A stretch of 11,329 nucleotides of DNA from JBOFEH01 sp051650265 (lineage in GTDB: Bacteria > Bacillota > Clostridia > Lachnospirales > Cellulosilyticaceae), in contig JBOFIR010000216.1 in NCBI GenBank assembly GCA_051650265.1, forward strand, positions 1 through 11,329, given 5' to 3'. The notes under the pieces are model-generated. The model did no database searches, had not been told where the DNA came from, and saw only the letters and a program-made list of their open reading frames with translations. Below, in pieces: positions 5,832-11,329 of the stretch. Within the stretch, counting starts at the first letter, position 1, and each line of letters opens with the position of its first letter. The position numbers were made by a program, and so were the translations under genes.

Positions 5832-6932
5832 TTAAAAGCCAAATTCTTGGTAAATTTGATCGAGATAGGTCTTGAAAGAAGTTGGTTCCAAAGCATAGTA
5901 GAATTTGTTTTGCTCCTTCTCACATTTTAAAATTTCTAATTGAAGAAGGACATTCATGTGATGGGAAACGGTTGCATTAGTGAGACCAAGTTTCTCGGCA
6001 AGTTGGCTTGCATAGAGGCGTTCATCTTTTATGAGCTTCAGGATTTGAAGCTTAGTTGGATCAGCAAGTGCCTTGAGGAAACTGGCTATTTCTTTCTCAC
6101 TATGTTGACATTCTTTTTTGAGTGAGATGAAAGGAAGTACATAAATACCAAAGAAAATATTAAAATGCTCCAAAGTAGCTTTCGTATTTGAGAAAGTAAG
6201 GCTTAGGGGAGCAGACACACAAGGGTAAAAAGAAAAATGACTATTTGCCCCAAGATTGATATTGAAGAGTTCAGTAAAGTAGCCAATACCTTGTGTGCTT
6301 AAAGAATCATTCATGCTTAGGATTAACTGTTCAACATCCTTTTGAAAAGGTTCGAGCAGTGGTGCTATGATAGGGATTGTCTGTAAGATAAATGATACGA
6401 ATTCCTCTAAGAGTACTTCGTAATGATAATAGATATAGAAAATATCATATTTCTCACTCTCTGATAATTCTTTATGCTTGAAGATCTGTTCAAAAAGAGC
6501 AGATTCATGGGGAAGTAGGGTGTCAATTTCACTCATGGTTTCAGGTGTATGTGCTAACATACTGAGCATAATATAGCGGATATGATTAAAGCGCTCAGAG
6601 GCATCAAAAGCTTTAACTTTTTCTACAAAAGTCGCCAGATCTGCCTCAGCCAAGCAGTTCTGTAAGAAAAGTGCACCCTTAGAATCAAGGCTAGATGTAG
6701 GTGACGCTTCCTTGAAAAGAAAGTCAAGGCGATCCTGGGGTAAATGCAATTGATCCTCTACTTGGTCGAGATACGCGATGACATGTGAAAGAAGCGCGCG
6801 GTTAGGTGAAGATGCAGGTAAGTTGGCAAAGGTATGTCTTATATGTGATTCATGATTAGGATTAGCGAGCTGTGATAAAGTAAAGAAGCTCTCTAAGATG
6901 AGATTGGCTTCTGTATGGATAATGTTATGCAA
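5832..6932 (-). CDS. ArsR/SmtB-type winged-helix regulator with long N-terminal domain
   Basis: The longest frame begins with GTG at 6941 (369 residues), but a ribosome site AGAGGTGA overlaps that GTG. The TTG three codons on (6932-6930) is correctly spaced, so the likely product has 366 residues. In the 369 numbering, residues 284-356 are an ArsR winged helix: FLKALADPTKLQILKLI, SQLAEKLG, recognition helix TNATVSHHMNVLLQ (321-334), then a wing with KFYYAL. The recognition region lacks the cysteines of metal-sensing ArsR proteins. The N-terminal 275 or so residues are helical and of unknown function, as in the long clostridial ArsR proteins often found beside MFS exporters, and probably sense a ligand. 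The gene starts within 4-13 bases of the MFS stop, so the two are co-translated. It most likely controls the MFS gene. Confidence 0.85.
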   Translation of the reverse strand: MHNIIHTEANLILESFFTLSQLANPNHESHIRHTFANLPASSPNRALLSHVIAYLDQVEDQLHLPQDRLDFLFKEASPTSSLDSKGALFLQNCLAEADLATFVEKVKAFDASERFNHIRYIMLSMLAHTPETMSEIDTLLPHESALFEQIFKHKELSESEKYDIFYIYYHYEVLLEEFVSFILQTIPIIAPLLEPFQKDVEQLILSMNDSLSTQGIGYFTELFNINLGANSHFSFYPCVSAPLSLTFSNTKATLEHFNIFFGIYVLPFISLKKECQHSEKEIASFLKALADPTKLQILKLIKDERLYASQLAEKLGLTNATVSHHMNVLLQLEILKCEKEQNKFYYALEPTSFKTYLDQIYQEFGF

Positions 6933-6945
6933 GTGATTCACCTCT
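6930..6945 (-). promoter_or_regulatory. Ribosome binding site deciding a TTG start for the ArsR-type gene
   Basis: On the minus strand AGAGGTG (6945-6939) ends in the GTG that would be the longest start. A start cannot lie inside its own ribosome site, whereas the TTG at 6932-6930 is six bases away. The site also overlaps the last base of the MFS stop codon (6947-6945), so the two genes are tightly coupled. Confidence 0.6.
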
Positions 6946-8186
6946 TATAAGTTTTTCAATGCACGACTAAGATACATTGGGATACATATAAGCATACCAC
7001 CAATTGCGGTAAAGAAAAAGATTTGATTGATACTCATAAAGGTTGCAGCACCTGCAAAAATAAAGGAAGCAAGGGGTGTAGCAGCCATGACTAAGGCATT
7101 GAATATGCTACCTGCACGTGCAAGGTAACTTTCTTCTACATGTTCCATAAAAGCTACGTTCACTGAAATGGTGATCAGAGATACGAGTGAACCACACAAG
7201 AAGAATATGATGATGAGGAGTAGCCAGATGAGTAATGGATTGAACGTATGTGTAAGGAAAGAGAGTGCAAAGTATGTAAGCATAGCGCCTATCCATCCTA
7301 TAATAAATAAGCTATAACGAGACCACCGTTTGTTTAAAATAGGGAAGATATAAGAACCTATAGCTAAGCCAAGAAGTAAGGCGATACTTGAGACAGACAG
7401 AGCAGTGGCATCAAGTCCAAGACTTTCACTAATATAAGCTACTTGAAAAGTATTGAGGGGAACAAGGATCACACCCATTAGTATACCGATGAGTGAAACT
7501 GCAAAAATTACTGTACGGCTCTTGAGGTAGATGAAGCCTTCTTTAAGTTCCGAGGTATAGGTTGCCCAAGAAAAAGAAGAAGTAGACCGAAGTGGTTTGG
7601 CAAGGTGGAGTGTACTTAAGATGATTCCCGAAGCAAAGAAGGTAAGTGCATCAATCATAATGGCACCACTAGTACCAATTCTTGCGATGATTATGCCCGC
7701 CAATCCCATACCAATAAGCTGGCAAATTTGAGAAGTAGATTGGCTGAGTGAGGTAGCCAACGTATACTTTTCTTTTGAAATAATTTCTGGATAAGCTGCA
7801 AGGCCTGCAGGTATTCGAAATGATTCGAAGGTTGAATTCATAAAAGTAAAGATAAGCAGGAGCCAAGGGGTAAGGTATCCAAAGCAGAGTAGGAGTGCAG
7901 TGGCGAAGACGACGGCACCTCTACCAAAATCTGTCCAGACCATAAGCGCTTTCTTAGACATACGTTCTACGAGTACACCTGCAAAAGGTTGAAAAATAAT
8001 AGAGGGAAGTGCATTCACCCCCATGATGAGTGCAAGCCAAGTAGCAGAACCAGTTAATTCGTAAGCCATCCAACTGAAGGCAATGGCATCGATAGAGTCC
8101 CCGAAACGGCTGATGCAGGAGGCCACAAAAAGTTTCCAGTATCGGTGCTCCGCTTTAAGATTGCTGTAAGTATGTAAGATGTTCAT
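6945..8186 (-). CDS. MFS transporter, probable drug or metabolite exporter (MFS_3/EntS-like)
   Basis: A 413-residue integral membrane protein with about twelve hydrophobic helices. The first lies near 17-39 (VASCISRFGDSIDAIAFSWM) and the last near 382-406. Between helices 2 and 3 (70-86) it has the motif-A-like loop GVLVERMSKKALMVWTD, with the GxLxDR aspartate replaced by glutamate. The RFGDSID segment in helix 1 and the QPFAGVLVER loop are typical of the macrolide-efflux/EntS-like group, which exports drugs or siderophore-like metabolites using the proton gradient. The start ATG is well supported by AAAGGAGA (8200-8193), six bases away, and a good promoter lies 39-67 bases upstream. It is the first gene of a unit with the ArsR-type regulator. 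The substrate cannot be read from the sequence. Confidence 0.88.
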   Translation of the reverse strand: MNILHTYSNLKAEHRYWKLFVASCISRFGDSIDAIAFSWMAYELTGSATWLALIMGVNALPSIIFQPFAGVLVERMSKKALMVWTDFGRGAVVFATALLLCFGYLTPWLLLIFTFMNSTFESFRIPAGLAAYPEIISKEKYTLATSLSQSTSQICQLIGMGLAGIIIARIGTSGAIMIDALTFFASGIILSTLHLAKPLRSTSSFSWATYTSELKEGFIYLKSRTVIFAVSLIGILMGVILVPLNTFQVAYISESLGLDATALSVSSIALLLGLAIGSYIFPILNKRWSRYSLFIIGWIGAMLTYFALSFLTHTFNPLLIWLLLIIIFFLCGSLVSLITISVNVAFMEHVEESYLARAGSIFNALVMAATPLASFIFAGAATFMSINQIFFFTAIGGMLICIPMYLSRALKNL

Positions 8187-8202
8187 TTGAAATCTCCTTT
8201 CG

Positions 8203-8229
8203 ATGAGTATCTAAATATAAAATGAGTAT
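8203..8229. repeat. Direct repeat ATGAGTAT in the MFS leader
   Basis: ATGAGTAT occurs at 8203-8210 and again at 8222-8229, 19 bases apart, the second copy covering the -10 of the MFS promoter. Two helical turns of spacing would put both on one face of the DNA. They may be regulator contacts, but the repeats are short and A+T-rich. Confidence 0.35.
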
Positions 8230-8280
8230 AATATGAAATTAGATTATGGTCAAATATTATTTTAGTTAATCATCTAAATA
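8209..8280. repeat. Pair of ATCTAAATA direct repeats flanking the MFS promoter
   Basis: ATCTAAATA is found at 8209-8217 and at 8272-8280, 63 bases apart (about six helical turns), one on each side of the promoter at 8225-8253. This arrangement would suit a regulator binding on both sides. Its A+T-rich make-up lowers its significance. Confidence 0.3.
8225..8253 (-). promoter_or_regulatory. Promoter of the MFS-ArsR unit
   Basis: On the minus strand the -35 TTGACC (8253-8248) is followed by a 17-base spacer and the -10 TATACT (8230-8225). Both are within one base of consensus or close to it. Transcription would start near 8218, leaving a leader of about 30 bases before the MFS ATG. Confidence 0.78.
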
Positions 8281-8351
8281 GGTGCATTTTGGGATGGAAG
8301 TAGTAAAAAGGATGTTAAGACACGGCATTTTAGTATACAATCAAAGGAGCG

Positions 8352-8362
8352 GACAGCCTGTC
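8352..8362. repeat. Short palindrome upstream of the 114-residue gene
   Basis: GACAG-C-CTGTC is an 11-base perfect dyad 34 bases before the start codon. A weak -10-like TACAAT lies at 8336-8341 just upstream, with no good -35. It could be an operator or a small hairpin in the leader; no more can be said. Confidence 0.3.
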
Positions 8363-8396
8363 TGTGAGTATGACAACAAGTACAAGGAGAACACAC

Positions 8397-8741
8397 ATGG
8401 AATTACTGAATTATTATGAGACTTATACAGCAATCACAAAAGATTATGATAGACTCTTACAAGAACTGGTAGACCAAGAAAACCTTCAGAAGGAAGATGG
8501 GATCTATGAGAGACTTGCACAGGCAAAAGACAAGCTTGAACAATTAATGCAGTCCCTTGCTGAACTTGAAGTAGATGAAGCACAGCAACACAATCTAGGG
8601 GATCTCAAATACCTTGTAACAGACCTCTTTTTCTTGGCGATGGATTGTGTACATTTCTATGGGCATGAAGAGATGGGACGCTTTAAGATGCGTGCGATCA
8701 ATTACTTGAACAAGAAGCGTCGTGCGGAGATATTTGGATAA
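8397..8741 (+). CDS. Small helical protein of unknown function
   Basis: I do not recognise this family. The start at 8397 is chosen because AAGGAGA (8384-8390) lies six bases before it; the frame extends to a GTG at 8364, but that part spans the ribosome site. The product of 114 residues is charged and almost wholly helical in appearance. It has a heptad-like stretch about residues 10-65 (DYDRLLQELVDQ, YERLAQAKDKLEQLMQSLAEL), then LGDLKYLVTDLFFLAMDCVHFYGHEEMG and a basic end (MRAINYLNKKRRAEIFG). There is no signal peptide or membrane helix, so it is probably cytosolic, perhaps an oligomer or partner of another protein. It stands alone, between the divergent MFS unit and tandem hairpins. Codon use and the ribosome site indicate that it is a real gene. 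Confidence 0.75.
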   Translation: MELLNYYETYTAITKDYDRLLQELVDQENLQKEDGIYERLAQAKDKLEQLMQSLAELEVDEAQQHNLGDLKYLVTDLFFLAMDCVHFYGHEEMGRFKMRAINYLNKKRRAEIFG

Positions 8742-8750
8742 ATAAGGGAA

Positions 8751-8781
8751 GGATTGATTAAGGTATCTCAGTAATCAATCC
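8751..8781 (+). terminator. First of two tandem hairpins after the 114-residue gene
   Basis: A perfect 10-bp stem (GGATTGATTA at 8751-8760 with its complement at 8772-8781) has an 11-base loop. It begins nine bases after the stop codon. No U tract follows, so it may protect the 3' end or assist the next hairpin and not terminate alone. Confidence 0.5.
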
Positions 8782-8791
8782 TGTCAAAAAC

Positions 8792-8832
8792 TTTGCTATT
8801 CAAAAAGTTTGAATAGCAAAATATTATTTTTT
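8792..8832 (+). terminator. Second hairpin, Rho-independent terminator
   Basis: A perfect 13-bp stem (TTTGCTATTCAAA at 8792-8804 with its complement at 8808-8820) closes over a 3-base loop and is followed by ATATTA and a run of six T residues at 8827-8832. The T run abuts the -35 of the next promoter, which shows tight packing. Confidence 0.8.
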
Positions 8833-8833
8833 G

Positions 8834-8862
8834 TTTACTATTTCTGCGGAGTCTGCTATAAT
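8834..8862 (+). promoter_or_regulatory. Promoter of the M28 peptidase gene, extended -10
   Basis: A perfect -10 TATAAT (8857-8862) is preceded by TGC, an extended -10, and lies 17 bases after the -35 TTTACT (8834-8839; four of six match). Transcription should start near 8869, about 29 bases before the ATG. Confidence 0.8.
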
Positions 8863-8897
8863 CCAAACTGACAAAAGTCAATAAAGGAGAAATTCTT

Positions 8898-10550
8898 ATG
8901 AAGACAACAAAAAAAGTTTATCTTGCGGTAGTGAGTATCGTATTGGCCGTAGCGGCAGTGATTGGTTGGGGAAGTCTCAATCCATCGACGCCAAATGAAA
9001 CGGATCAGACACGATTCAACGTAACGAATGCTTTCGGGCATATCAAGGAAATTGCAAAAGAACCACATAGTATTTTTGATAAAGAAGCACATACAGCAGT
9101 AAGGGAGTATTTGTTAGAAGAGTTAGAAGCACTGGGCGCAAATCCTCAGGTTTATACATATGAAGATGTATTTGTAGAGCGTAGCCAGACAAATGAGACG
9201 GTGAAGAATATCTACGGACAAATCGATGGGAAAAACGATTCTTACATTATGCTCGTTACCCATTATGATACATCAAGAGCAAAGACAGAGCGTTATGCAG
9301 AAGTAGATGGCTCTTGTGGTGCTGCTGATGCAGGGTATGGATTAGCAACGATTCTAGAGACACTGAGATTAATCAAAGAAAACAATGTAGAGCTAGAAAA
9401 TGGGATTAAGATTCTGATCACAGATGCAGAAGAGTATGGCCTTTTGGGGGCAAAGGAAGCAGTAAAGGAATCAGAGATCTTTGAGAATGTCAATTATTTA
9501 ATCAACTTAGAAGCACGCGGGGTCAAAGGCCCGGCGATTATGTTTGAAACAAGCCTTGATAATCAAAGTGTTATGAACTTGTACAATAAATCACCAAAGG
9601 CTTTTTCTTATTCAGTAAATCCAGAAATTTATCGCCTTCTTCCAAATGGAACAGACTTTACGGTATTCCTAGAAGCGGGTATCAAAGGGATTAATATTGC
9701 CGTATTAGATAGCTTGGATTATTATCATACACCAGATGATAGTGTGGAGCATGTAAGCTTATCTTCACTACAACACTATGGGGATCAAGTGGTGCCTATT
9801 GTGACAGAATTTGTAAGCAATACAGCTTATAGCACAGCAGAAATGCTTGAGAGCGAAGAAGATTCGATTTTCTTTAGCCTCACAAAGGATCTCTTTATCA
9901 AGTATTCTCATGGGATGAACTATGTTCTTCTTGCGCTGATACTTGTTGGGATGATCTTCCTGATCAAACGTAACAACGTGACAGTGCTCAGTGTACTTAA
10001 GTATGTAGGGATCAACTTTGGACTATGTGTGCTCTTTGCAGCAGTAGGCTACGGCGTATCACGTGTGGTAGCGATGATGATGGGCAAACCGTTCAAGATC
10101 ACTTACTTACCGTTAGTGCCATTTGAAAAAGGGATTCTCCTTGGGCTTTTTGCACTTGTATTTGCAGTATATTACTGGGTGATTTATAAAGTATCTAAAA
10201 AGCACAAAGAGACAGCTGCTTATGGCATTGGTGCAGTAGGCATCCTTTGGATTTTATCTATTGTGTTTACTATAGTACTTCCAGGAGGAAGTTATCTTAC
10301 AGCATTTCCAGCGCTTGTAACTGTTATTGGACTGATTTTAACGAATCTACTGGGTGAGCACTTTGGAAAGGGCTGGGCATATATCATGCTCGTACCGATG
10401 GCACTTGTAGTAATCTTATTTGTACCAACAATCTACCTCTTCAACTGCGCGTTGACATTTGGTGGACTTGCAGCAAGTATGATCTTTGTATGTGTTGCCT
10501 ATATGGCAATCCTAACAGGTCTTCTTGAGATGAAGAGACAACTTCAATAA
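8898..10550 (+). CDS. Membrane-bound M28-family metallopeptidase (Fxna/ERMP1-like)
   Basis: A 550-residue zinc aminopeptidase-type enzyme. An N-terminal hydrophobic segment (about 8-25) directs export and probably stays as an anchor. The catalytic domain spans about 45-310 with the M28 ligands in order: His122 and Asp124 (THYDT), bridging Asp144 (GAADAG), catalytic Glu178 with Glu179 (DAEEYGLLGA), Glu205 (NLEARG) and His277 (DYYHTPDDS). Glutamate at the fourth ligand, in NLEA, is typical of the Fxna/ERMP1 subgroup as I recall it. About seven further membrane helices follow at 341-543, matching the layout of eukaryotic ERMP1 and yeast Pff1 proteases. The start is supported by AAAGGAG (8883-8889), eight bases away. 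All metal ligands are present, so it should be active, with its active site likely outside the cell. Its natural peptide substrate is unknown. It is monocistronic. Confidence 0.92.
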   Translation: MKTTKKVYLAVVSIVLAVAAVIGWGSLNPSTPNETDQTRFNVTNAFGHIKEIAKEPHSIFDKEAHTAVREYLLEELEALGANPQVYTYEDVFVERSQTNETVKNIYGQIDGKNDSYIMLVTHYDTSRAKTERYAEVDGSCGAADAGYGLATILETLRLIKENNVELENGIKILITDAEEYGLLGAKEAVKESEIFENVNYLINLEARGVKGPAIMFETSLDNQSVMNLYNKSPKAFSYSVNPEIYRLLPNGTDFTVFLEAGIKGINIAVLDSLDYYHTPDDSVEHVSLSSLQHYGDQVVPIVTEFVSNTAYSTAEMLESEEDSIFFSLTKDLFIKYSHGMNYVLLALILVGMIFLIKRNNVTVLSVLKYVGINFGLCVLFAAVGYGVSRVVAMMMGKPFKITYLPLVPFEKGILLGLFALVFAVYYWVIYKVSKKHKETAAYGIGAVGILWILSIVFTIVLPGGSYLTAFPALVTVIGLILTNLLGEHFGKGWAYIMLVPMALVVILFVPTIYLFNCALTFGGLAASMIFVCVAYMAILTGLLEMKRQLQ

Positions 10551-10567
10551 ATGCAAATGAACGTATC

Positions 10568-10605
10568 AAAAAAGCTGTGTAGGCACTATGCCCACACAGC
10601 TTTTT
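10568..10605. terminator. Bidirectional terminator between convergent peptidase and symporter genes
   Basis: A perfect 12-bp stem AAAAAGCTGTGT/ACACAGCTTTTT (10569-10580 with 10594-10605), extended by GGC/GCC beyond one mismatch, has a loop of ACTAT. It gives T5 on the plus strand and six U residues on the minus strand, so it serves both convergent genes. Confidence 0.9.
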
Positions 10606-10606
10606 A

Positions 10607-11329
10607 TTATTGATTATAGATGTCTTCATCTAATGCATTTTCAGACTTAGCAACTACAACTGCGGTAGCGGCATCTCCAACTACATTGAGCGCTGTTACA
10701 AGCATTTCAACTGGGCGGTTGATCGCCAAGATGAGTGAGTATGCAAGTAATACGGCATCGTTTTGGTACCCCATGCCTGTCAGTACAGTGAAGAGGATGA
10801 TGGCCCCTGCACCAGGAGCCGCTGGTGTTCCAATCGAAGCAATCAGTGCAAGAAGGCCGATACCAAAGATGCTACCAAGTGTGATGTCATAGCCTGCACT
10901 TGAAGCGATGAAGACTGCTGCAATCACTTGCATGATTGCTGTACCATTCATGTTGATTGTCATCCCCAGTGGAAGGATGAATGATGCGATATCTTCTTTG
11001 ACACCCAGCTCATTGACAGTTGTCTGTGTGTTGAGTGGTAATGTTGAAGCTGATGAAGAAGTTGAGAAACCAAATAACGCAACTTTTGCTGTTTTCTTGA
11101 TGAACTGAATTGGGTTAAGCTTTGTAGCTATGTAGATAAAGATTGCATAACCAAATACTAAGAAGAGGAGTAAGGCAATCACTACGATCATCACATAAGC
11201 GAATGCTGGTTTAAGATGCTCTACCCCATAGATTGCAAATGTTCTTGTGATCAGTACGAAGATCGCAACAGGCCCAAACTTGGTGATCACAAAGCTTAGG
11301 AATACTGTGATGATCTTGTTGACTTCTTC
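10607..11329 (-). CDS. C-terminal part of DAACS-family (glutamate-transporter fold) sodium/amino acid symporter
   Basis: The minus-strand frame is open to the window edge (EEVNKIITVFLSF...), so the gene starts outside. The GTG at 11290 is an internal valine. The visible 240 residues cover helices from about the fourth onward. They include the HP1 loop STSSSASTLPLN (numbering from 11290, 76-87), helix 7 with the core motif as TINMNGTA (111-118), the HP2 loop GTPAAPGAGAI (154-164) and helix 8 with NRPVEMLVTALNVVGDAAT (191-209). This is the sodium- or proton-driven dicarboxylate/amino acid carrier fold, trimeric in the inner membrane. Against GltPh the aspartate of NMDGT is Asn115, and the helix 8 substrate residues Asp390, Asp394 and Arg397 correspond to Asn191, Glu195 and Val198. 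Loss of the arginine argues against acidic substrates and favours a neutral or other amino acid. The C-terminus ends in an acidic tail. Confidence 0.9.
   Translation of the reverse strand, partial: EEVNKIITVFLSFVITKFGPVAIFVLITRTFAIYGVEHLKPAFAYVMIVVIALLLFLVFGYAIFIYIATKLNPIQFIKKTAKVALFGFSTSSSASTLPLNTQTTVNELGVKEDIASFILPLGMTINMNGTAIMQVIAAVFIASSAGYDITLGSIFGIGLLALIASIGTPAAPGAGAIILFTVLTGMGYQNDAVLLAYSLILAINRPVEMLVTALNVVGDAATAVVVAKSENALDEDIYNQ

Noticed and set aside
5832..6941. A metal-sensing ArsR repressor
   Set aside because: The cysteine-rich ligand motif in the recognition region is absent, and the partner is an EntS-like MFS protein and not a metal pump.
8869..8880. TGAC-AAAA-GTCA just after the peptidase start site as an operator
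   Set aside because: Arms of only four bases are expected by chance and nothing else supports it.
10620..11108. Plus-strand open frames opposite the symporter
   Set aside because: They are antisense shadows of a strongly conserved transporter frame and lack ribosome sites.
1..11329. CRISPR arrays, tRNA genes, insertion sequences and toxin-antitoxin pairs
   Set aside because: No spaced repeat arrays, cloverleaf-like segments, transposase frames or paired small genes were seen on either strand.

Overview
The window reads as chromosomal DNA of a low-to-moderate G+C Bacillota, probably a clostridial or Lachnospiraceae-type anaerobe. The grounds are strong AGGAGG-type ribosome binding sites, TTGACA/TATAAT-like promoters with 17-bp spacers, hairpin-plus-U-run terminators and gene families typical of Firmicutes. 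The genus cannot be fixed from the sequence alone. There are nine genes on firm reading frames (two cut by the window edges), one short probable gene remnant, and no tRNA, rRNA, CRISPR array or insertion sequence. No stretch over 300 bases lacks a gene.

Layout. (1) 1-554, plus strand: the C-terminal end of a large exported protein with a discoidin-like (F5/8 type C, CBM32-like) carbohydrate-binding domain, closed by a terminator. (2) 627-4611, plus strand: a four-gene operon of a YtrA-type GntR repressor, an ABC ATPase, an ABC permease and a secreted beta-lactamase-fold serine hydrolase. Its single promoter is covered by a perfect 18-bp inverted repeat, and it ends in a perfect-stem terminator. 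(3) 4613-4757: a short frame that looks like a frameshifted gene end. (4) 4770-5702: an XRE/TPR regulator standing alone. (5) 8253-5832, minus strand: a two-gene unit of an MFS exporter and an ArsR-type regulator. It converges on the XRE gene over a bidirectional terminator. (6) 8397-8741, plus strand: a small unknown helical protein, followed by two tandem hairpins. (7) 8898-10550, plus strand: a membrane-bound M28 metallopeptidase of the Fxna/ERMP1-like type. (8) 11329-10607, minus strand: the C-terminal two-thirds or so of a DAACS (glutamate-transporter-family) symporter, convergent with the peptidase over another bidirectional terminator.

How the genes may work together. The window has a cell-surface and transport theme. 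The YtrA operon looks like an envelope-stress or antibiotic-responsive module: the repressor would sit on its own operator, the ATPase and six-helix permease would form a transporter, and the exported serine hydrolase would act on a substrate outside the membrane. The MFS/ArsR pair looks like a second, independently regulated export unit. The peptidase and the amino-acid-type symporter are adjacent but convergent, so any functional link is weak.

The best leads are the YtrA operator plus hydrolase-containing operon, the substituted substrate and sodium residues of the symporter, and the probable frameshifted remnant upstream of the XRE gene. I did not find clear evidence of a wholly new system.
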